Origin: SAR86 cluster bacterium
Lineage (GTDB): Bacteria; Pseudomonadota; Gammaproteobacteria; Magnimaribacterales; AG-339-G14
DNA: 64,000 nt
Assembly: GCA_023703675.1 (NCBI GenBank)
Contig: CP097974.1
Coordinates: 787,288-851,287 of the forward strand
Direction of reading: 5' to 3'
The notes under the pieces: generated by a model
The model's database searches: none
Told to the model about the DNA's origin: nothing
Seen by the model: the letters and a program-made list of their open reading frames with translations, nothing else
Program-made: the position numbers and the translations under genes
Shown: positions 1 through 8,109 of the stretch, one piece after another
Numbering within the stretch: the first letter of the stretch is position 1
How the letters are laid out: each line of letters starts with the position of its first letter

Positions 1-1200
1 TATCTTTTTATCTCCAGCACCAAAGAAAACCGTATCGCCCTCTTTTAAATTTAATCTAGAAATTAATTTACTTATTTCTTCTTCTGATAAAAATTTAACT
101 ATTGGAGATTGAAGACCATTTTTTAGATCACTTAAATCATTTATTTTTATGTAAGCCAAGCCTTTTGCTCCAAAATTTCCTACGAATTTTGTATACTGAT
201 CAATTTGACTCCTTGAAAGCTCTTTATCAATTTTTAAAGCCAATAATTTACTTTTCTCATCATTTGCCGGATCTTTAAATACTTTAAAATCAGATTCGAA
301 AAAAATATCTTTTACGTCCTCTAAGACGAGTGGATTCCTTAAATCCGGTTTATCTGATCCATACTTCTCCATAGCTTCTGAGTAGGATATTCTTGGAAAT
401 TTACTTAATTTTACTCCTAATATAGCTTTAAATAGATCTACCATTAATTTTTCAGAAATACTCATTACTTCTTCACAAGAAGTAAAAGACATTTCAATAT
501 CAATCTGAGTAAACTCTGGTTGTCTGTCCTTACGCGTGTCCTCATCTCTAAAACATCTAGCTATTTGAAAATACTTATTAAATCCACTTACCATGAGCAG
601 TTGCTTAAAAAGTTGTGGTGATTGTGGAAGAGCATAAAATTTACCTTGGTTCACTCGACTGGGTATCAAAAAGTCTCTAGCTCCTTCTGGTGTTGCTTTG
701 GTCATCATTGGAGTATCTATTTCAATGAATTCTTTTTTAGCTAAAAAATTTCTGATGAAATTATTTATATTTGAGCGCATAACTAAATTATTATGCATTT
801 CAGGTCTTCTAAGGTCTAAATAACGGTATTTCAATCTAATTTCTTCTCCAGCCTTAGAATATTCATCTAACTGAAATGGAAGAGGTTTGCTTTTAGAAAA
901 AATATTTAATTTATTTGCATAAACCTCAATTTCACCTGTTGCCATTTTTTTATTCTGAGTTCCATCAGGCCTTGCTTTAACCTTCCCAGTAATTTCGATG
1001 ACAAATTCATTCCTAATTGTTTCAGCAATATTAAAAATTTCTTTTTCATCTGGCTCAATAACTACTTGAACTATCTCTAAATCTTTTCTTAAATCTATAA
1101 ATATAACTCCACCGTGATCTCTTATTTTTTCCACCCAACCATTAATGGTAACGATTTTGTCTTTATCTGATAGGGATAAATTAAAAACTGAAGAACTCAT
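1..1200 (-). CDS. aspS: Aspartyl-tRNA synthetase, C-terminal part outside the window
   Basis: This cytoplasmic class II synthetase charges tRNA with aspartate. Reading the minus strand from the ATG at 1200 gives 400 uninterrupted codons running off the left edge, so roughly the last third of a ~590-residue bacterial-type protein is missing. The N-terminal anticodon-binding OB fold is seen first (GWVEKIRDHGG, residues 21-31), then class II motif 2 (FRDED, near residue 217). His29 and Gly80 are the residues found in the non-discriminating enzyme of Pseudomonas, where discriminating E. coli AspRS has Leu and Lys. With gatCAB in the same window, this suggests the enzyme also makes Asp-tRNA(Asn). 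fmdB lies directly upstream with no spacer. Confidence 0.97.
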   Translation of the reverse strand, partial: MSSSVFNLSLSDKDKIVTINGWVEKIRDHGGVIFIDLRKDLEIVQVVIEPDEKEIFNIAETIRNEFVIEITGKVKARPDGTQNKKMATGEIEVYANKLNIFSKSKPLPFQLDEYSKAGEEIRLKYRYLDLRRPEMHNNLVMRSNINNFIRNFLAKKEFIEIDTPMMTKATPEGARDFLIPSRVNQGKFYALPQSPQLFKQLLMVSGFNKYFQIARCFRDEDTRKDRQPEFTQIDIEMSFTSCEEVMSISEKLMVDLFKAILGVKLSKFPRISYSEAMEKYGSDKPDLRNPLVLEDVKDIFFESDFKVFKDPANDEKSKLLALKIDKELSRSQIDQYTKFVGNFGAKGLAYIKINDLSDLKNGLQSPIVKFLSEEEISKLISRLNLKEGDTVFFGAGDKKI

Positions 1201-1485
1201 TTAAGTATCTGATTTTGGCTGATCTTTTTTAATAGATTTTTTGTTTTGATCCTGTTTCTTTTGATTAGGTTCTTTAGATTGTACTAAATTTTTCTTCTTT
1301 CCAGTTTTAAAGTCTGTTTCATACCAGCCTTTTCCATCAAGCCTAAAGCTAGGAGCTGATACAACTCTTTGTAAGTTAGATTTTTTTTCACAATCACATT
1401 TTATTTTTTTGTTTGCTTCAGAAATACTGAGTATTTTTTCAAACTTTTTATTGCATTTTAAACACTGAAATTCATAAATTGGCAT
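1201..1485 (-). CDS. FmdB-family zinc-ribbon protein
   Basis: A 94-residue protein of the FmdB/CxxC zinc-ribbon regulatory family. It begins MPIYEFQCLKCNKKFE and has a Cys pair (C8, C11) followed by a CDC pair near residue 31, which together form a single treble-clef-like zinc site. The C-terminal third is a lysine/glutamine-rich, probably disordered tail. Its place immediately upstream of aspS (stop abutting the aspS ATG) is typical of gammaproteobacteria. The molecular function of the family is not well established, so none is assigned. Confidence 0.88.
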   Translation of the reverse strand: MPIYEFQCLKCNKKFEKILSISEANKKIKCDCEKKSNLQRVVSAPSFRLDGKGWYETDFKTGKKKNLVQSKEPNQKKQDQNKKSIKKDQPKSDT

Positions 1486-1515
1486 AATTGATCTCTTCGA
1501 TTAACAAATTAAACG

Positions 1516-2703
1516 ATGATTAAATCAAATATGATTAAGCCAATAGCTTCTGGTATTTATAGTTGGCTTCCGTTGGGAACCTTAATTTTAAAGAAAGTAG
1601 AAAATATAATAAGAGCCGAACTTTCTAATGGTGGTTGTCTAGAAATAATTATGCCTTTAGTTCAGCCTAAAGATCTTTGGGATCTATCAGGAAGATCAAG
1701 TGAATATGGTCCAGAATTACTTGGGTTTAAAGATAGAAATGAACGAGACTTTTATCTCGGTCCTACTCATGAAGAAATAGTTACCGAATTAGCTAAAAAA
1801 GAAGTTAAAAGCCATAAGGATCTACCAGTAACTTTTTTTCAAATACAAAATAAATTTAGAGATGAAATTAGACCAAGATTTGGGGTTATGAGGGCTAGAG
1901 AATTTCTTATGAAAGATGCCTACTCATTTGGAAGTGATGAAAAATCTATGAATGATTCCTACTCTAAAATGAAAAAAATATATAAAAATATTTTTGACAG
2001 AATTGGTTTAGATTACAAAATTGTATCTGCTGATTCTGGTTCTATAGGTGGAGACAAATCAGAAGAGTTTCATGTACTTGCTGATTCTGGTGAAGATACT
2101 CTTGTTTTAAGTAACGAAAGCGAATTTGCCTGCAACATAGAATTAATGGACGAAAAAGATCCAAAAAAAATAGAAGGAACGAAAAGCCCAGATGGCAAAG
2201 GAACTTTAAGTTTAAAAAAAGGAATCGAAGTAGGTCATATTTTTGAGCTTGGTACGAAATATAGTAAATCTATGGGTCTTTCTATACAAAAAGATAATAA
2301 GCTTCAAGATGTCTTTATGGGCTGCTATGGGATAGGAGTCTCTAGGATTGTAGCCGCAGCTATAGAACAAAATTATGACGAAGAAGGAATTATATTTCCT
2401 GAATCAATCTCTCCTTTTAAATGTTACATAATTTTAATAAACCAGAAAAATAATACCGATTTAAGTAAAAAAGCAGATGATTTATATCAAAAGCTAAAAT
2501 CGAATAACATTGATGTTTTTTTTGATGATAGAGATCAAAATCCTGGAGTAAAATTCAGAGACGCAAATCTTATGGGTGTCCCTTATCAAGTAGTTTTGGG
2601 TGAAAAAACGTTAAGTGATGGTACTGTGGAATTGATCTCGAGAAAGGATCAAAAAAAAGAGATCCTTGATTTTACTAAAATAGTTAAGAGATTTAAGGTG
2701 TGA
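1516..2703 (+). CDS. proS: Prolyl-tRNA synthetase lacking the editing insertion and extreme N-terminus
   Basis: A class II synthetase that attaches proline to tRNA(Pro), 395 residues against ~570 in E. coli. Motif 2 (FRDEIRPRFG) is at about 114-123, motif 3 (GIGVSR) at about 272-277, and the anticodon-binding domain follows. The ~180-residue INS editing domain expected between motifs 2 and 3 is gone; the sequence jumps from the NIEL segment (207-210) to SPDGKGTL (224-231), both E. coli-like flanks. The start is fixed by an in-frame TAA at 1510-1512, and the first ~25 residues of the family are also missing. fmdB starts only 30 bases away on the other strand, so there is no room for an upstream exten­sion. 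It converges on recA with 5 bases between stops. Confidence 0.95.
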   Translation: MIKSNMIKPIASGIYSWLPLGTLILKKVENIIRAELSNGGCLEIIMPLVQPKDLWDLSGRSSEYGPELLGFKDRNERDFYLGPTHEEIVTELAKKEVKSHKDLPVTFFQIQNKFRDEIRPRFGVMRAREFLMKDAYSFGSDEKSMNDSYSKMKKIYKNIFDRIGLDYKIVSADSGSIGGDKSEEFHVLADSGEDTLVLSNESEFACNIELMDEKDPKKIEGTKSPDGKGTLSLKKGIEVGHIFELGTKYSKSMGLSIQKDNKLQDVFMGCYGIGVSRIVAAAIEQNYDEEGIIFPESISPFKCYIILINQKNNTDLSKKADDLYQKLKSNNIDVFFDDRDQNPGVKFRDANLMGVPYQVVLGEKTLSDGTVELISRKDQKKEILDFTKIVKRFKV

Positions 2704-2708
2704 ATATC

Positions 2709-3737
2709 TTAATTTAATTCAGATTCTTTGATTGCCTTATAGATTTTATCCTCAATTTCTTTCATCAATTTTGGATTTTGTTTTAAAAACTCACTAGCAT
2801 TTACCTTTCCTTGACCAATTTTCTCGTCATTGTAAGAATACCAAGCACCTGATTTTTCAACTATTTTGTGTTCAGCTCCTATATCCAAAAGTTCTCCAGC
2901 CTTATTAATTCCTTTCCCATATAAAATTTGAAATTCTGATTGTCTGAATGGAGGGGCAACTTTATTTTTAACTACTTTAACTCTTGTTTCATTTCCAGTA
3001 ACCTCATCTCCGTCTTTTACCGTTCCAATCCTTCTAATGTCTAATCTAACAGAAGAATAAAATTTTAGGGCATTACCGCCAGAAGTAGTTTCAGGATTAC
3101 CAAACATCACGCCTATTTTCATCCTAATTTGGTTAATAAAAATTACTAATGTATTGGATCTCTTAATATTTCCGGTAATTTTTCTTAAAGCTTGAGACAT
3201 TAATCTGGCTTGTAACCCCACATGATGATCACCCATTTCACCTTCGATCTCTGCTCTTGGCGTTAATGCCGCAACAGAGTCTATTACCAGTACGTCTACA
3301 CCACCTGACTTCACCATAATATCTGCAACTTCTAGAGCCTGTTCCCCCGTGTCGGGTTGTGACAAAAGAAGATCATCAACTTTTACGCCCAACTTAGCTG
3401 CATAAATCGGATCTAACGCATGTTCGGCGTCTACGAAGGCTGCAGTTCCTCCAAGTTTTTGGCACTCAGCTATAACTTGAAGTGTAAGTGTGGTTTTTCC
3501 TGAAGATTCGGGACCGAATATTTCAACCACTCTTCCTCTCGGAAGACCCATTACGCCGAGCGCCAAATCTAGTCCTAACGAACCAGTAGAAATACTTGGG
3601 ATATTTTCGACCTTTTTATCCCCCATTCGCATAATCGTGCCACTTCCAAATTGACTTTCAATTTGGTTGATTGCTGAAGCTAAATTTTTAGATTTATCTG
3701 GAGAAAGTTCTTCTTTTTTTGTATTTTTAGTTGCCAT
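2709..3737 (-). CDS. recA: Recombinase RecA
   Basis: A 342-residue RecA, the ATP-dependent strand-exchange protein that also triggers LexA cleavage in the SOS response. Walker A (GPESSGKT) is at residues 75-82, and the DNA-binding loop region with the [10 protein letters not shown] motif follows. The length and the acidic C-terminal end fit the family. It lies downstream of cinA, as in many proteobacteria, but the recX gene that often follows is absent and proS converges directly. It has its own promoter carrying a LexA box just before the ATG, and no clear Shine-Dalgarno sequence. Confidence 0.99.
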   Translation of the reverse strand: MATKNTKKEELSPDKSKNLASAINQIESQFGSGTIMRMGDKKVENIPSISTGSLGLDLALGVMGLPRGRVVEIFGPESSGKTTLTLQVIAECQKLGGTAAFVDAEHALDPIYAAKLGVKVDDLLLSQPDTGEQALEVADIMVKSGGVDVLVIDSVAALTPRAEIEGEMGDHHVGLQARLMSQALRKITGNIKRSNTLVIFINQIRMKIGVMFGNPETTSGGNALKFYSSVRLDIRRIGTVKDGDEVTGNETRVKVVKNKVAPPFRQSEFQILYGKGINKAGELLDIGAEHKIVEKSGAWYSYNDEKIGQGKVNASEFLKQNPKLMKEIEDKIYKAIKESELN

Positions 3738-3743
3738 AATAGT

Positions 3744-3763
3744 TACTGTATAAATTTACAGTA
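3744..3763 (-). promoter_or_regulatory. LexA (SOS) box in the recA promoter
   Basis: The 20-base site TACTGTATAAATTTACAGTA has the CTG-N10-CAG core and matches the E. coli LexA consensus closely in both arms. It sits 6 bases upstream of the recA ATG and overlaps the predicted transcription start, so bound LexA would block initiation. Confidence 0.93.
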
Positions 3764-3792
3764 TTATAACTATATTTAGCATTTCAATGCAA
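3763..3792 (-). promoter_or_regulatory. recA promoter, -35 and -10
   Basis: On the minus strand TTGCAT (3787-3792) is followed after 18 bases by a perfect TATAAT (3763-3768). The predicted start near 3756 lies within the LexA box and would leave a leader of about 19 nucleotides. The -35 element overlaps the last codons of cinA, which gives recA a transcript independent of cinA. Confidence 0.75.
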
Positions 3793-4284
3793 TGAATTTA
3801 AATTATTAATAATCTCTTCTAATATAAATTTTACGCTAGATCTTCTGACATCGTCTCTATCTCCTGAGAATAATTTTTCAAAACTTTTAGTTACTTTTTC
3901 GTCGGCATAGGCAAAACAAACCGTACCTACAGGTTTATCTTTAGTTCCTCCTGTGGGTCCAGCTATACCGCTTATGGAAATACTAACATCCGATCGACTT
4001 ATTTTTCTTGCCCTTTCGGCCATTTCCTCAACTACTGTTTTGGACACTGCACCATGGTTAATTAAAGAATCTTTAGAAACGTTCAATAAATTGTGTTTAG
4101 CTTGATTTGAATAGGTAATAAAACCTGTCCCATACCATTTTGAACTACCAGGAATACCTGTAAATTCTTTACCAACCCATCCCCCTGTGCATGATTCTGC
4201 TGTAGAAATTGTTAAATTATTTTCTAATAATAAGGTTGCAACTTTTTCTGCTAAGGAATTTAAATCGCTCTCTGATATAGACAT
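3784..4284 (-). CDS. pncC: Nicotinamide-nucleotide amidase (CinA C-terminal family)
   Basis: A 166-residue stand-alone CinA C-terminal domain (YgaD/PncC family), which deamidates nicotinamide mononucleotide to nicotinate mononucleotide in NAD recycling. Family motifs STAESCTGGW near the N-terminus and SGIAGPTGGT in the middle are intact, and the length matches single-domain family members. It is directly upstream of recA, a conserved neighbourhood, and divergent from fdxA 20 bases away. The damage-linked name cinA (competence/damage inducible) comes from this co-location with recA. Confidence 0.93.
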   Translation of the reverse strand: MSISESDLNSLAEKVATLLLENNLTISTAESCTGGWVGKEFTGIPGSSKWYGTGFITYSNQAKHNLLNVSKDSLINHGAVSKTVVEEMAERARKISRSDVSISISGIAGPTGGTKDKPVGTVCFAYADEKVTKSFEKLFSGDRDDVRRSSVKFILEEIINNLNSLH

Positions 4285-4292
4285 AAATAAAT

Positions 4293-4298
4293 TATAAT
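4293..4298 (+). promoter_or_regulatory. Candidate -10 box of fdxA
   Basis: A perfect TATAAT ends 6 bases before the ATG at 4305. Usual spacing places the first transcribed base on the A of that ATG, implying a leaderless mRNA. No good -35 hexamer is seen, so this rests on the -10 alone. Confidence 0.4.
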
Positions 4299-4304
4299 TT
4301 GTTT

Positions 4305-4631
4305 ATGACTTTTATTGTTGGCCAAGCTTGTATTAATTGCAAGCACACTGATTGCGTTGAAGTTTGCCCTGTTGATTGTTTTTACGAAGGAGAAAATACT
4401 TTAGTTATCGACCCTGAAGAATGCATTGATTGCGGGCTCTGCGAGCCTGAGTGTCCAGTAAATGCAATATATGCTGAAGATGAAGTTCCTGCAGATGAGA
4501 TTGAATTCATAGAAATAAACGAAAAATATTCAAAGATTTGGCCTAATATTTCAGAAAAAAAAGACGCACTCCCCGACGCAGAAAAATGGGCGGAATCAAA
4601 AAATAAAATTGAAGTCTTAATTTTAGAATAA
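4305..4631 (+). CDS. fdxA: 7Fe ferredoxin FdxA
   Basis: A 108-residue seven-iron ferredoxin carrying one [3Fe-4S] and one [4Fe-4S] cluster for low-potential electron transfer in the cytoplasm. Counting from the ATG at 4305, cysteines fall at 9, 12, 17, 21, 25 and then 40, 43, 46, 50, with [12 protein letters not shown] as the second motif. A TTG at 4299 could add two residues, but MTFIVGQ is the family N-terminus. FdxA genes near recA/cinA are common in Pseudomonas-like genomes. The physiological partner cannot be told from sequence. Confidence 0.95.
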   Translation: MTFIVGQACINCKHTDCVEVCPVDCFYEGENTLVIDPEECIDCGLCEPECPVNAIYAEDEVPADEIEFIEINEKYSKIWPNISEKKDALPDAEKWAESKNKIEVLILE

Positions 4632-4650
4632 AATTAATTCCGAGGAATAT

Positions 4651-5085
4651 ATGGAAATAAAGTTAGATTGGTTGAATAAAATTAAACCCGGTAACACTAT
4701 GAAGTTTTTAAATTTGGAATACGTAGAAACTGATGGAGACATTTATAAGCTTAAAGCTACATTTCCACCAGAAACTACTAATCCTATGAATATGGTGCAA
4801 GGAGGTATGATAACAGCGGCGCTTGATGATGCAACGGCAATGGTAGTGATTTCGGCTTACGATTTTAAAATAGGTCCGTTGACAACGGATCTTCATGTTC
4901 TGTTTCATAGACCAGTAGAAGTTGGGGAGGCAATGATTGAAGTAAAAATTATTAAGCTAGGAAGAAAGCTAGCTACGGTTGAGGGTAAGTTATATAACGC
5001 TGAAAATAAACTTGCAGCGACCTTATTGCATACTATCCAACCTTCCGAACCACCAGAAGGGGCAAATCCGTTTGATACTAATTAA
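4651..5085 (+). CDS. Hotdog-fold thioesterase, PaaI family
   Basis: A 144-residue single-hotdog protein of the PaaI/acyl-CoA thioesterase family, expected to hydrolyse an acyl-CoA thioester in the cytoplasm. The segment MVQGGMITAALDDATAMV (about 49-66) is the conserved hotdog helix region with its catalytic Asp/Glu position, and TTDLHVLFHRPV is the next strand. A Shine-Dalgarno-like GAGGAA lies just before the ATG. Substrate is unknown. Its TAA stop is shared in a TTAA with the stop of the convergent desaturase gene. Confidence 0.82.
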   Translation: MEIKLDWLNKIKPGNTMKFLNLEYVETDGDIYKLKATFPPETTNPMNMVQGGMITAALDDATAMVVISAYDFKIGPLTTDLHVLFHRPVEVGEAMIEVKIIKLGRKLATVEGKLYNAENKLAATLLHTIQPSEPPEGANPFDTN

Positions 5086-6032
5086 GCTGAATTTAAACTT
5101 GTTAAGGGATTGTTCGTAATTCTCTCGGGAATTTTCTCAGCGCCAGGAATACCTCTAGCTATCATAAATGGTCGCAATGCTTCAATGGCTTTAGGTTCGT
5201 CATGATGACAAATTTTTGGGTACATGTGATGCATCGCGTGTATTTGCATCGAATGGTTAAAAAATCTACTGATTCCATTAGCCCAAAATCTTGTATCTGC
5301 ATGTCTTCCAACGGGTAAATCACGATGAGGCATATGAGAAAAAATTACTCCTAAATACGAAACGGTAAATTTTCTAGGCAACCACCACAAAAATAAAGTT
5401 TCTAAGGGAAAATTAATTGCCATTACAATTTGAATCACAAAAAATCCCAAAGAAAATAAAGTTCCTCTATCAATAGCCTCTTTAAATTTAGGTTCAGTAT
5501 CTATCCAAGTTTCTATCATTTGATTGATACTCTCACTTCTATCTCCGGTTTGATTATGAACTATAAGTGCTGATTCAAACCAACTTCTTGTATGAGTATG
5601 TGTATAGTCAGGATCACGACTAGGGTCGTTGGTGTGTGCATGATGTTTTAGATGGGTAACTTTTAATATGTCATGGGATTGAGCGAGCGGAATTAAAGAA
5701 ATTTGACCAACTACAAAATCTAACCACTCTAAATTTTTTTTATTACCAGAAAGATGTCCATGCTGACCAGCATGAGAAGGTAGATATGCAAAAGTAGCTG
5801 ATATCAATAAAATGAAAAAGCCGAGCCAAAGAGGCATTAACCCATTTAGAACTAATCCCCAGACTCCAAGCCAAACAATAAATTGAGAGAGACCAATTAC
5901 AATCATCTCCCATTCAATTCTTCCCATGAAAGATCGAGCTATTTTCTTCTCCGCCTCCAAAGAAAGGTCGTGATCTTGAATAAAATCTTGCTGATTTAAA
6001 TTTTCTTGAAATGCTAATTTATCCATGACCAT
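5082..6032 (-). CDS. Membrane fatty-acid desaturase family protein
   Basis: A 316-residue integral membrane protein of the histidine-box desaturase/hydroxylase superfamily, which uses a diiron centre and O2 on lipid substrates. Three histidine clusters are visible: HAGQHGH, HLKHHAH and HAMHHMYPKICHH, separated by hydrophobic segments in the usual order. Chain length and boxes fit acyl-lipid desaturases better than sterol or carotene hydroxylases, but the substrate is not determined. The start could be the ATG at 6032 or the one at 6026; either overlaps the small upstream gene. Adjustment of membrane fluidity is a plausible role. Confidence 0.82.
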   Translation of the reverse strand: MVMDKLAFQENLNQQDFIQDHDLSLEAEKKIARSFMGRIEWEMIVIGLSQFIVWLGVWGLVLNGLMPLWLGFFILLISATFAYLPSHAGQHGHLSGNKKNLEWLDFVVGQISLIPLAQSHDILKVTHLKHHAHTNDPSRDPDYTHTHTRSWFESALIVHNQTGDRSESINQMIETWIDTEPKFKEAIDRGTLFSLGFFVIQIVMAINFPLETLFLWWLPRKFTVSYLGVIFSHMPHRDLPVGRHADTRFWANGISRFFNHSMQIHAMHHMYPKICHHDEPKAIEALRPFMIARGIPGAEKIPERITNNPLTSLNSA

Positions 6033-6223
6033 TTATTAATTTTAGAAATAATTCCAAATAAAAATCCAAAAAAATAACCAATTGCGTATAAAAAATTATT
6101 GTCTATATTTTGAAAAAATAATATTAAAAAAGCGCTAAAAATACTTCCCCAAAAGAGAAACCCAAACCAGACTAAGGCCCACTTTGAAAGATGGTCTTTA
6201 AAAAAATTGTTTAAACGTTGCAT
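6014..6223 (-). CDS. Small membrane protein of unknown function
   Basis: A 69-residue protein with two strongly hydrophobic segments (about 16-37 and 45-60) and a basic N-terminus, so probably an inner-membrane hairpin. I recognise no family. It lies between pcm and the desaturase, where nlpD and rpoS would be expected, and overlaps the desaturase start by up to 19 bases, suggesting translational coupling. The unbroken frame and this overlap are the main reasons to call it a gene. Confidence 0.6.
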   Translation of the reverse strand: MQRLNNFFKDHLSKWALVWFGFLFWGSIFSAFLILFFQNIDNNFLYAIGYFFGFLFGIISKINKWSWIN

Positions 6224-6264
6224 ATTGGTTTATTTTACAATTCACTTCATTAAGTTTCTACACT

Positions 6265-6963
6265 TTATTTTTTGACTTTATCCTCATTTACAATTCCTGG
6301 AAGCATTGGTACAAATAAAACTGGGTCCAAAACTTTTCTAATTATTTCTTTTTTTTCTTTTTTTTCAATTAACACTAAATTTTGATTTTTTTCATTTCCT
6401 ACTGGGCAGATTAGCTTTCCAGAAACATTTAATTGTTTTATCAACGGTTCAGGAACATTATTAGAGACAGCAGAGCAAATTATCGCATCGAATTTTTTAA
6501 ATGTTGGCCAACCTAATGATCCGTCAGCACATCTAATAAGATAGTTTTTTATGCCAGCAGATTGCAAGTTAGCTTTAGCTCTTTCGGCCAGAGGGGAAAT
6601 TCTCTCAATAGAAAAAACTTTTCTGCAAAAATTTGAAAGAATAGCAGTTTGATACCCACATCCTGTACCAATTTCAAGAATTGTACCTAAAGGAGCCTTA
6701 TCAAAGATATTTCCTTTTAAAATTAATTCAATCATTCTTGCAACCACAAAAGGTTGTGAAATAGTTTGATGATATCCTATTGGCAAAGACATATCTTGAT
6801 AAGCTCTTGAAGAAAAAGCTCCATCGACAAATAAATGTCTTGGGGTCTTAAGAAATGCATCTAGGACTCTCAGATCTGAAATTCCTTTTGATGAAATTTC
6901 ATCTACTAAAGCTTGTCTAGCCCTTTGGTAAGTAAGATCAGTGTTCTTTTCAAGACTCATCAA
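6265..6963 (-). CDS. pcm: Protein-L-isoaspartate O-methyltransferase
   Basis: A 232-residue SAM-dependent enzyme that methylates isoaspartyl residues so that age-damaged proteins can be repaired. The family signature QDMSLPIGYHQTISQP is present, and SAM motif I is EIGTGCGYQTAIL. The start overlaps the end of surE by 14 bases, the classical surE-pcm coupling. In E. coli nlpD and rpoS follow; here a small membrane protein and a desaturase follow instead. Confidence 0.96.
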   Translation of the reverse strand: MMSLEKNTDLTYQRARQALVDEISSKGISDLRVLDAFLKTPRHLFVDGAFSSRAYQDMSLPIGYHQTISQPFVVARMIELILKGNIFDKAPLGTILEIGTGCGYQTAILSNFCRKVFSIERISPLAERAKANLQSAGIKNYLIRCADGSLGWPTFKKFDAIICSAVSNNVPEPLIKQLNVSGKLICPVGNEKNQNLVLIEKKEKKEIIRKVLDPVLFVPMLPGIVNEDKVKK

Positions 6964-7630
6964 AAAGATTTGATAAACTTTTTAAATTTTCTGTTGAAAT
7001 TGCTTCTAAAGTAATCGGAGATAAAGAAATTGAACCCTCCTCTAAACAGCTAAGATCGTCTATAAAATTTTCTCTTTTGCCTTTATATTCATCCAAATAA
7101 GTTTTGGTTATTTTTATTTCAGGATTTTTAAATTTTTTGTGATCTGGAACATTCAAATTCAAAATTGAGCTTGGTTTTAAATGTATTTTTTCCATATTGT
7201 CTAAAATCATACAAACTGTTTCAGAAGCAAAACTATAATCGCTTATTTCAAATGATGCGACGGAAACAGCTATGGGTGGATATTTTAAATTTCTTCCTTC
7301 AAATGCAGCGCCTACAGTCCCTGAATAAAGCAATACGGGACCTAAATTTGGTCCAGGATTTATTCCAGAAACTACAATGTCTGGTTCAAAAGGACAGTGA
7401 AATTCCAACGCATTCTTAACGCAATCTACTGGGGTTCCATCAAGACTAAAGACATTATCAGCCAGTTTTTTTTCTTTTACTTCGGTTAAAAAAGTGACGG
7501 CACTCCCGAAGCCACTTCGGTTTCTATCGGGAGCCATAGTAAAAACATTGTGTTTTTTTGAAAGGGCTAGAAGAAGCGTTTGTAGTCCAGGATGGTCAAT
7601 TCCATCATCATTTGTCAATAAGATATTCAT
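6950..7630 (-). CDS. surE: 5'/3'-nucleotidase SurE
   Basis: A 226-residue SurE-type metal-dependent nucleoside monophosphatase of the cytoplasm. The N-terminus MNILLTNDDGID carries the paired metal-binding aspartates (8, 9), and SGINPGPNLG is the family loop further on. The length is slightly below the usual ~250. It overlaps ispF by 4 bases at its start and pcm by 14 at its end. truD, which separates ispF and surE in E. coli, is missing. Confidence 0.96.
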   Translation of the reverse strand: MNILLTNDDGIDHPGLQTLLLALSKKHNVFTMAPDRNRSGFGSAVTFLTEVKEKKLADNVFSLDGTPVDCVKNALEFHCPFEPDIVVSGINPGPNLGPVLLYSGTVGAAFEGRNLKYPPIAVSVASFEISDYSFASETVCMILDNMEKIHLKPSSILNLNVPDHKKFKNPEIKITKTYLDEYKGKRENFIDDLSCLEEGSISLSPITLEAISTENLKSLSNLFDES

Positions 7631-8109
7631 TTTGCAGATTTTTCTATTAAGACGTTAGTGAGACAAGAGATTCCTTCTTTTTTTCCCATAAAACCCATTT
7701 TATCGGTCGTTGTTGCTTTGCAAGAAATTTTTTCAGAATCGATTTTCAGCATATTTGCTAAATTTTGTAAAATTTCTGACCTATGTTTTTCAATTTTTGG
7801 AATTTCGCCTATATAAGTAATATCAATATTTATTATTTCGTAATTTTTAGATTTGAGCTCATTTAAAACTATTTTTATCATTTCAGCTCCAGAAATATTT
7901 TTAAATTCATCCGTGTTAGGAAAAAACTGGCCTATGTCGCCTAAACTTGCCGCACCTAATAAAGCATCACAGATTGAGTGAGAAATAATGTCGCCATCGG
8001 AATGAGCTATGATTGAATATTCACAGGCGATATAAACACCGCCTAAAATCATTCCATCCCCTTTTTTTATTTGGTGGGCATCAAACCCGTTACCGATCCT
8101 TATTGTCAC
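7627..8109 (-). CDS. ispF: 2-C-methyl-D-erythritol 2,4-cyclodiphosphate synthase
   Basis: A 160-residue MEP-pathway enzyme that closes the cyclodiphosphate ring in isoprenoid precursor synthesis. The metal-binding DxH is D10-A-H12, and HSDGDIISHSICDALLGA carries the other conserved histidine. It overlaps ispD and surE by 4 bases each, so the set is clearly one operon. The third visible MEP gene, ispE, is near 58.5 kb. Confidence 0.97.
   Translation of the reverse strand: MTIRIGNGFDAHQIKKGDGMILGGVYIACEYSIIAHSDGDIISHSICDALLGAASLGDIGQFFPNTDEFKNISGAEMIKIVLNELKSKNYEIINIDITYIGEIPKIEKHRSEILQNLANMLKIDSEKISCKATTTDKMGFMGKKEGISCLTNVLIEKSAK

Noticed and set aside
1440-1515. A frameshifted proS N-terminus upstream of 1516
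   Set aside because: The region codes for fmdB on the other strand and no frame resembles the missing ProRS residues.
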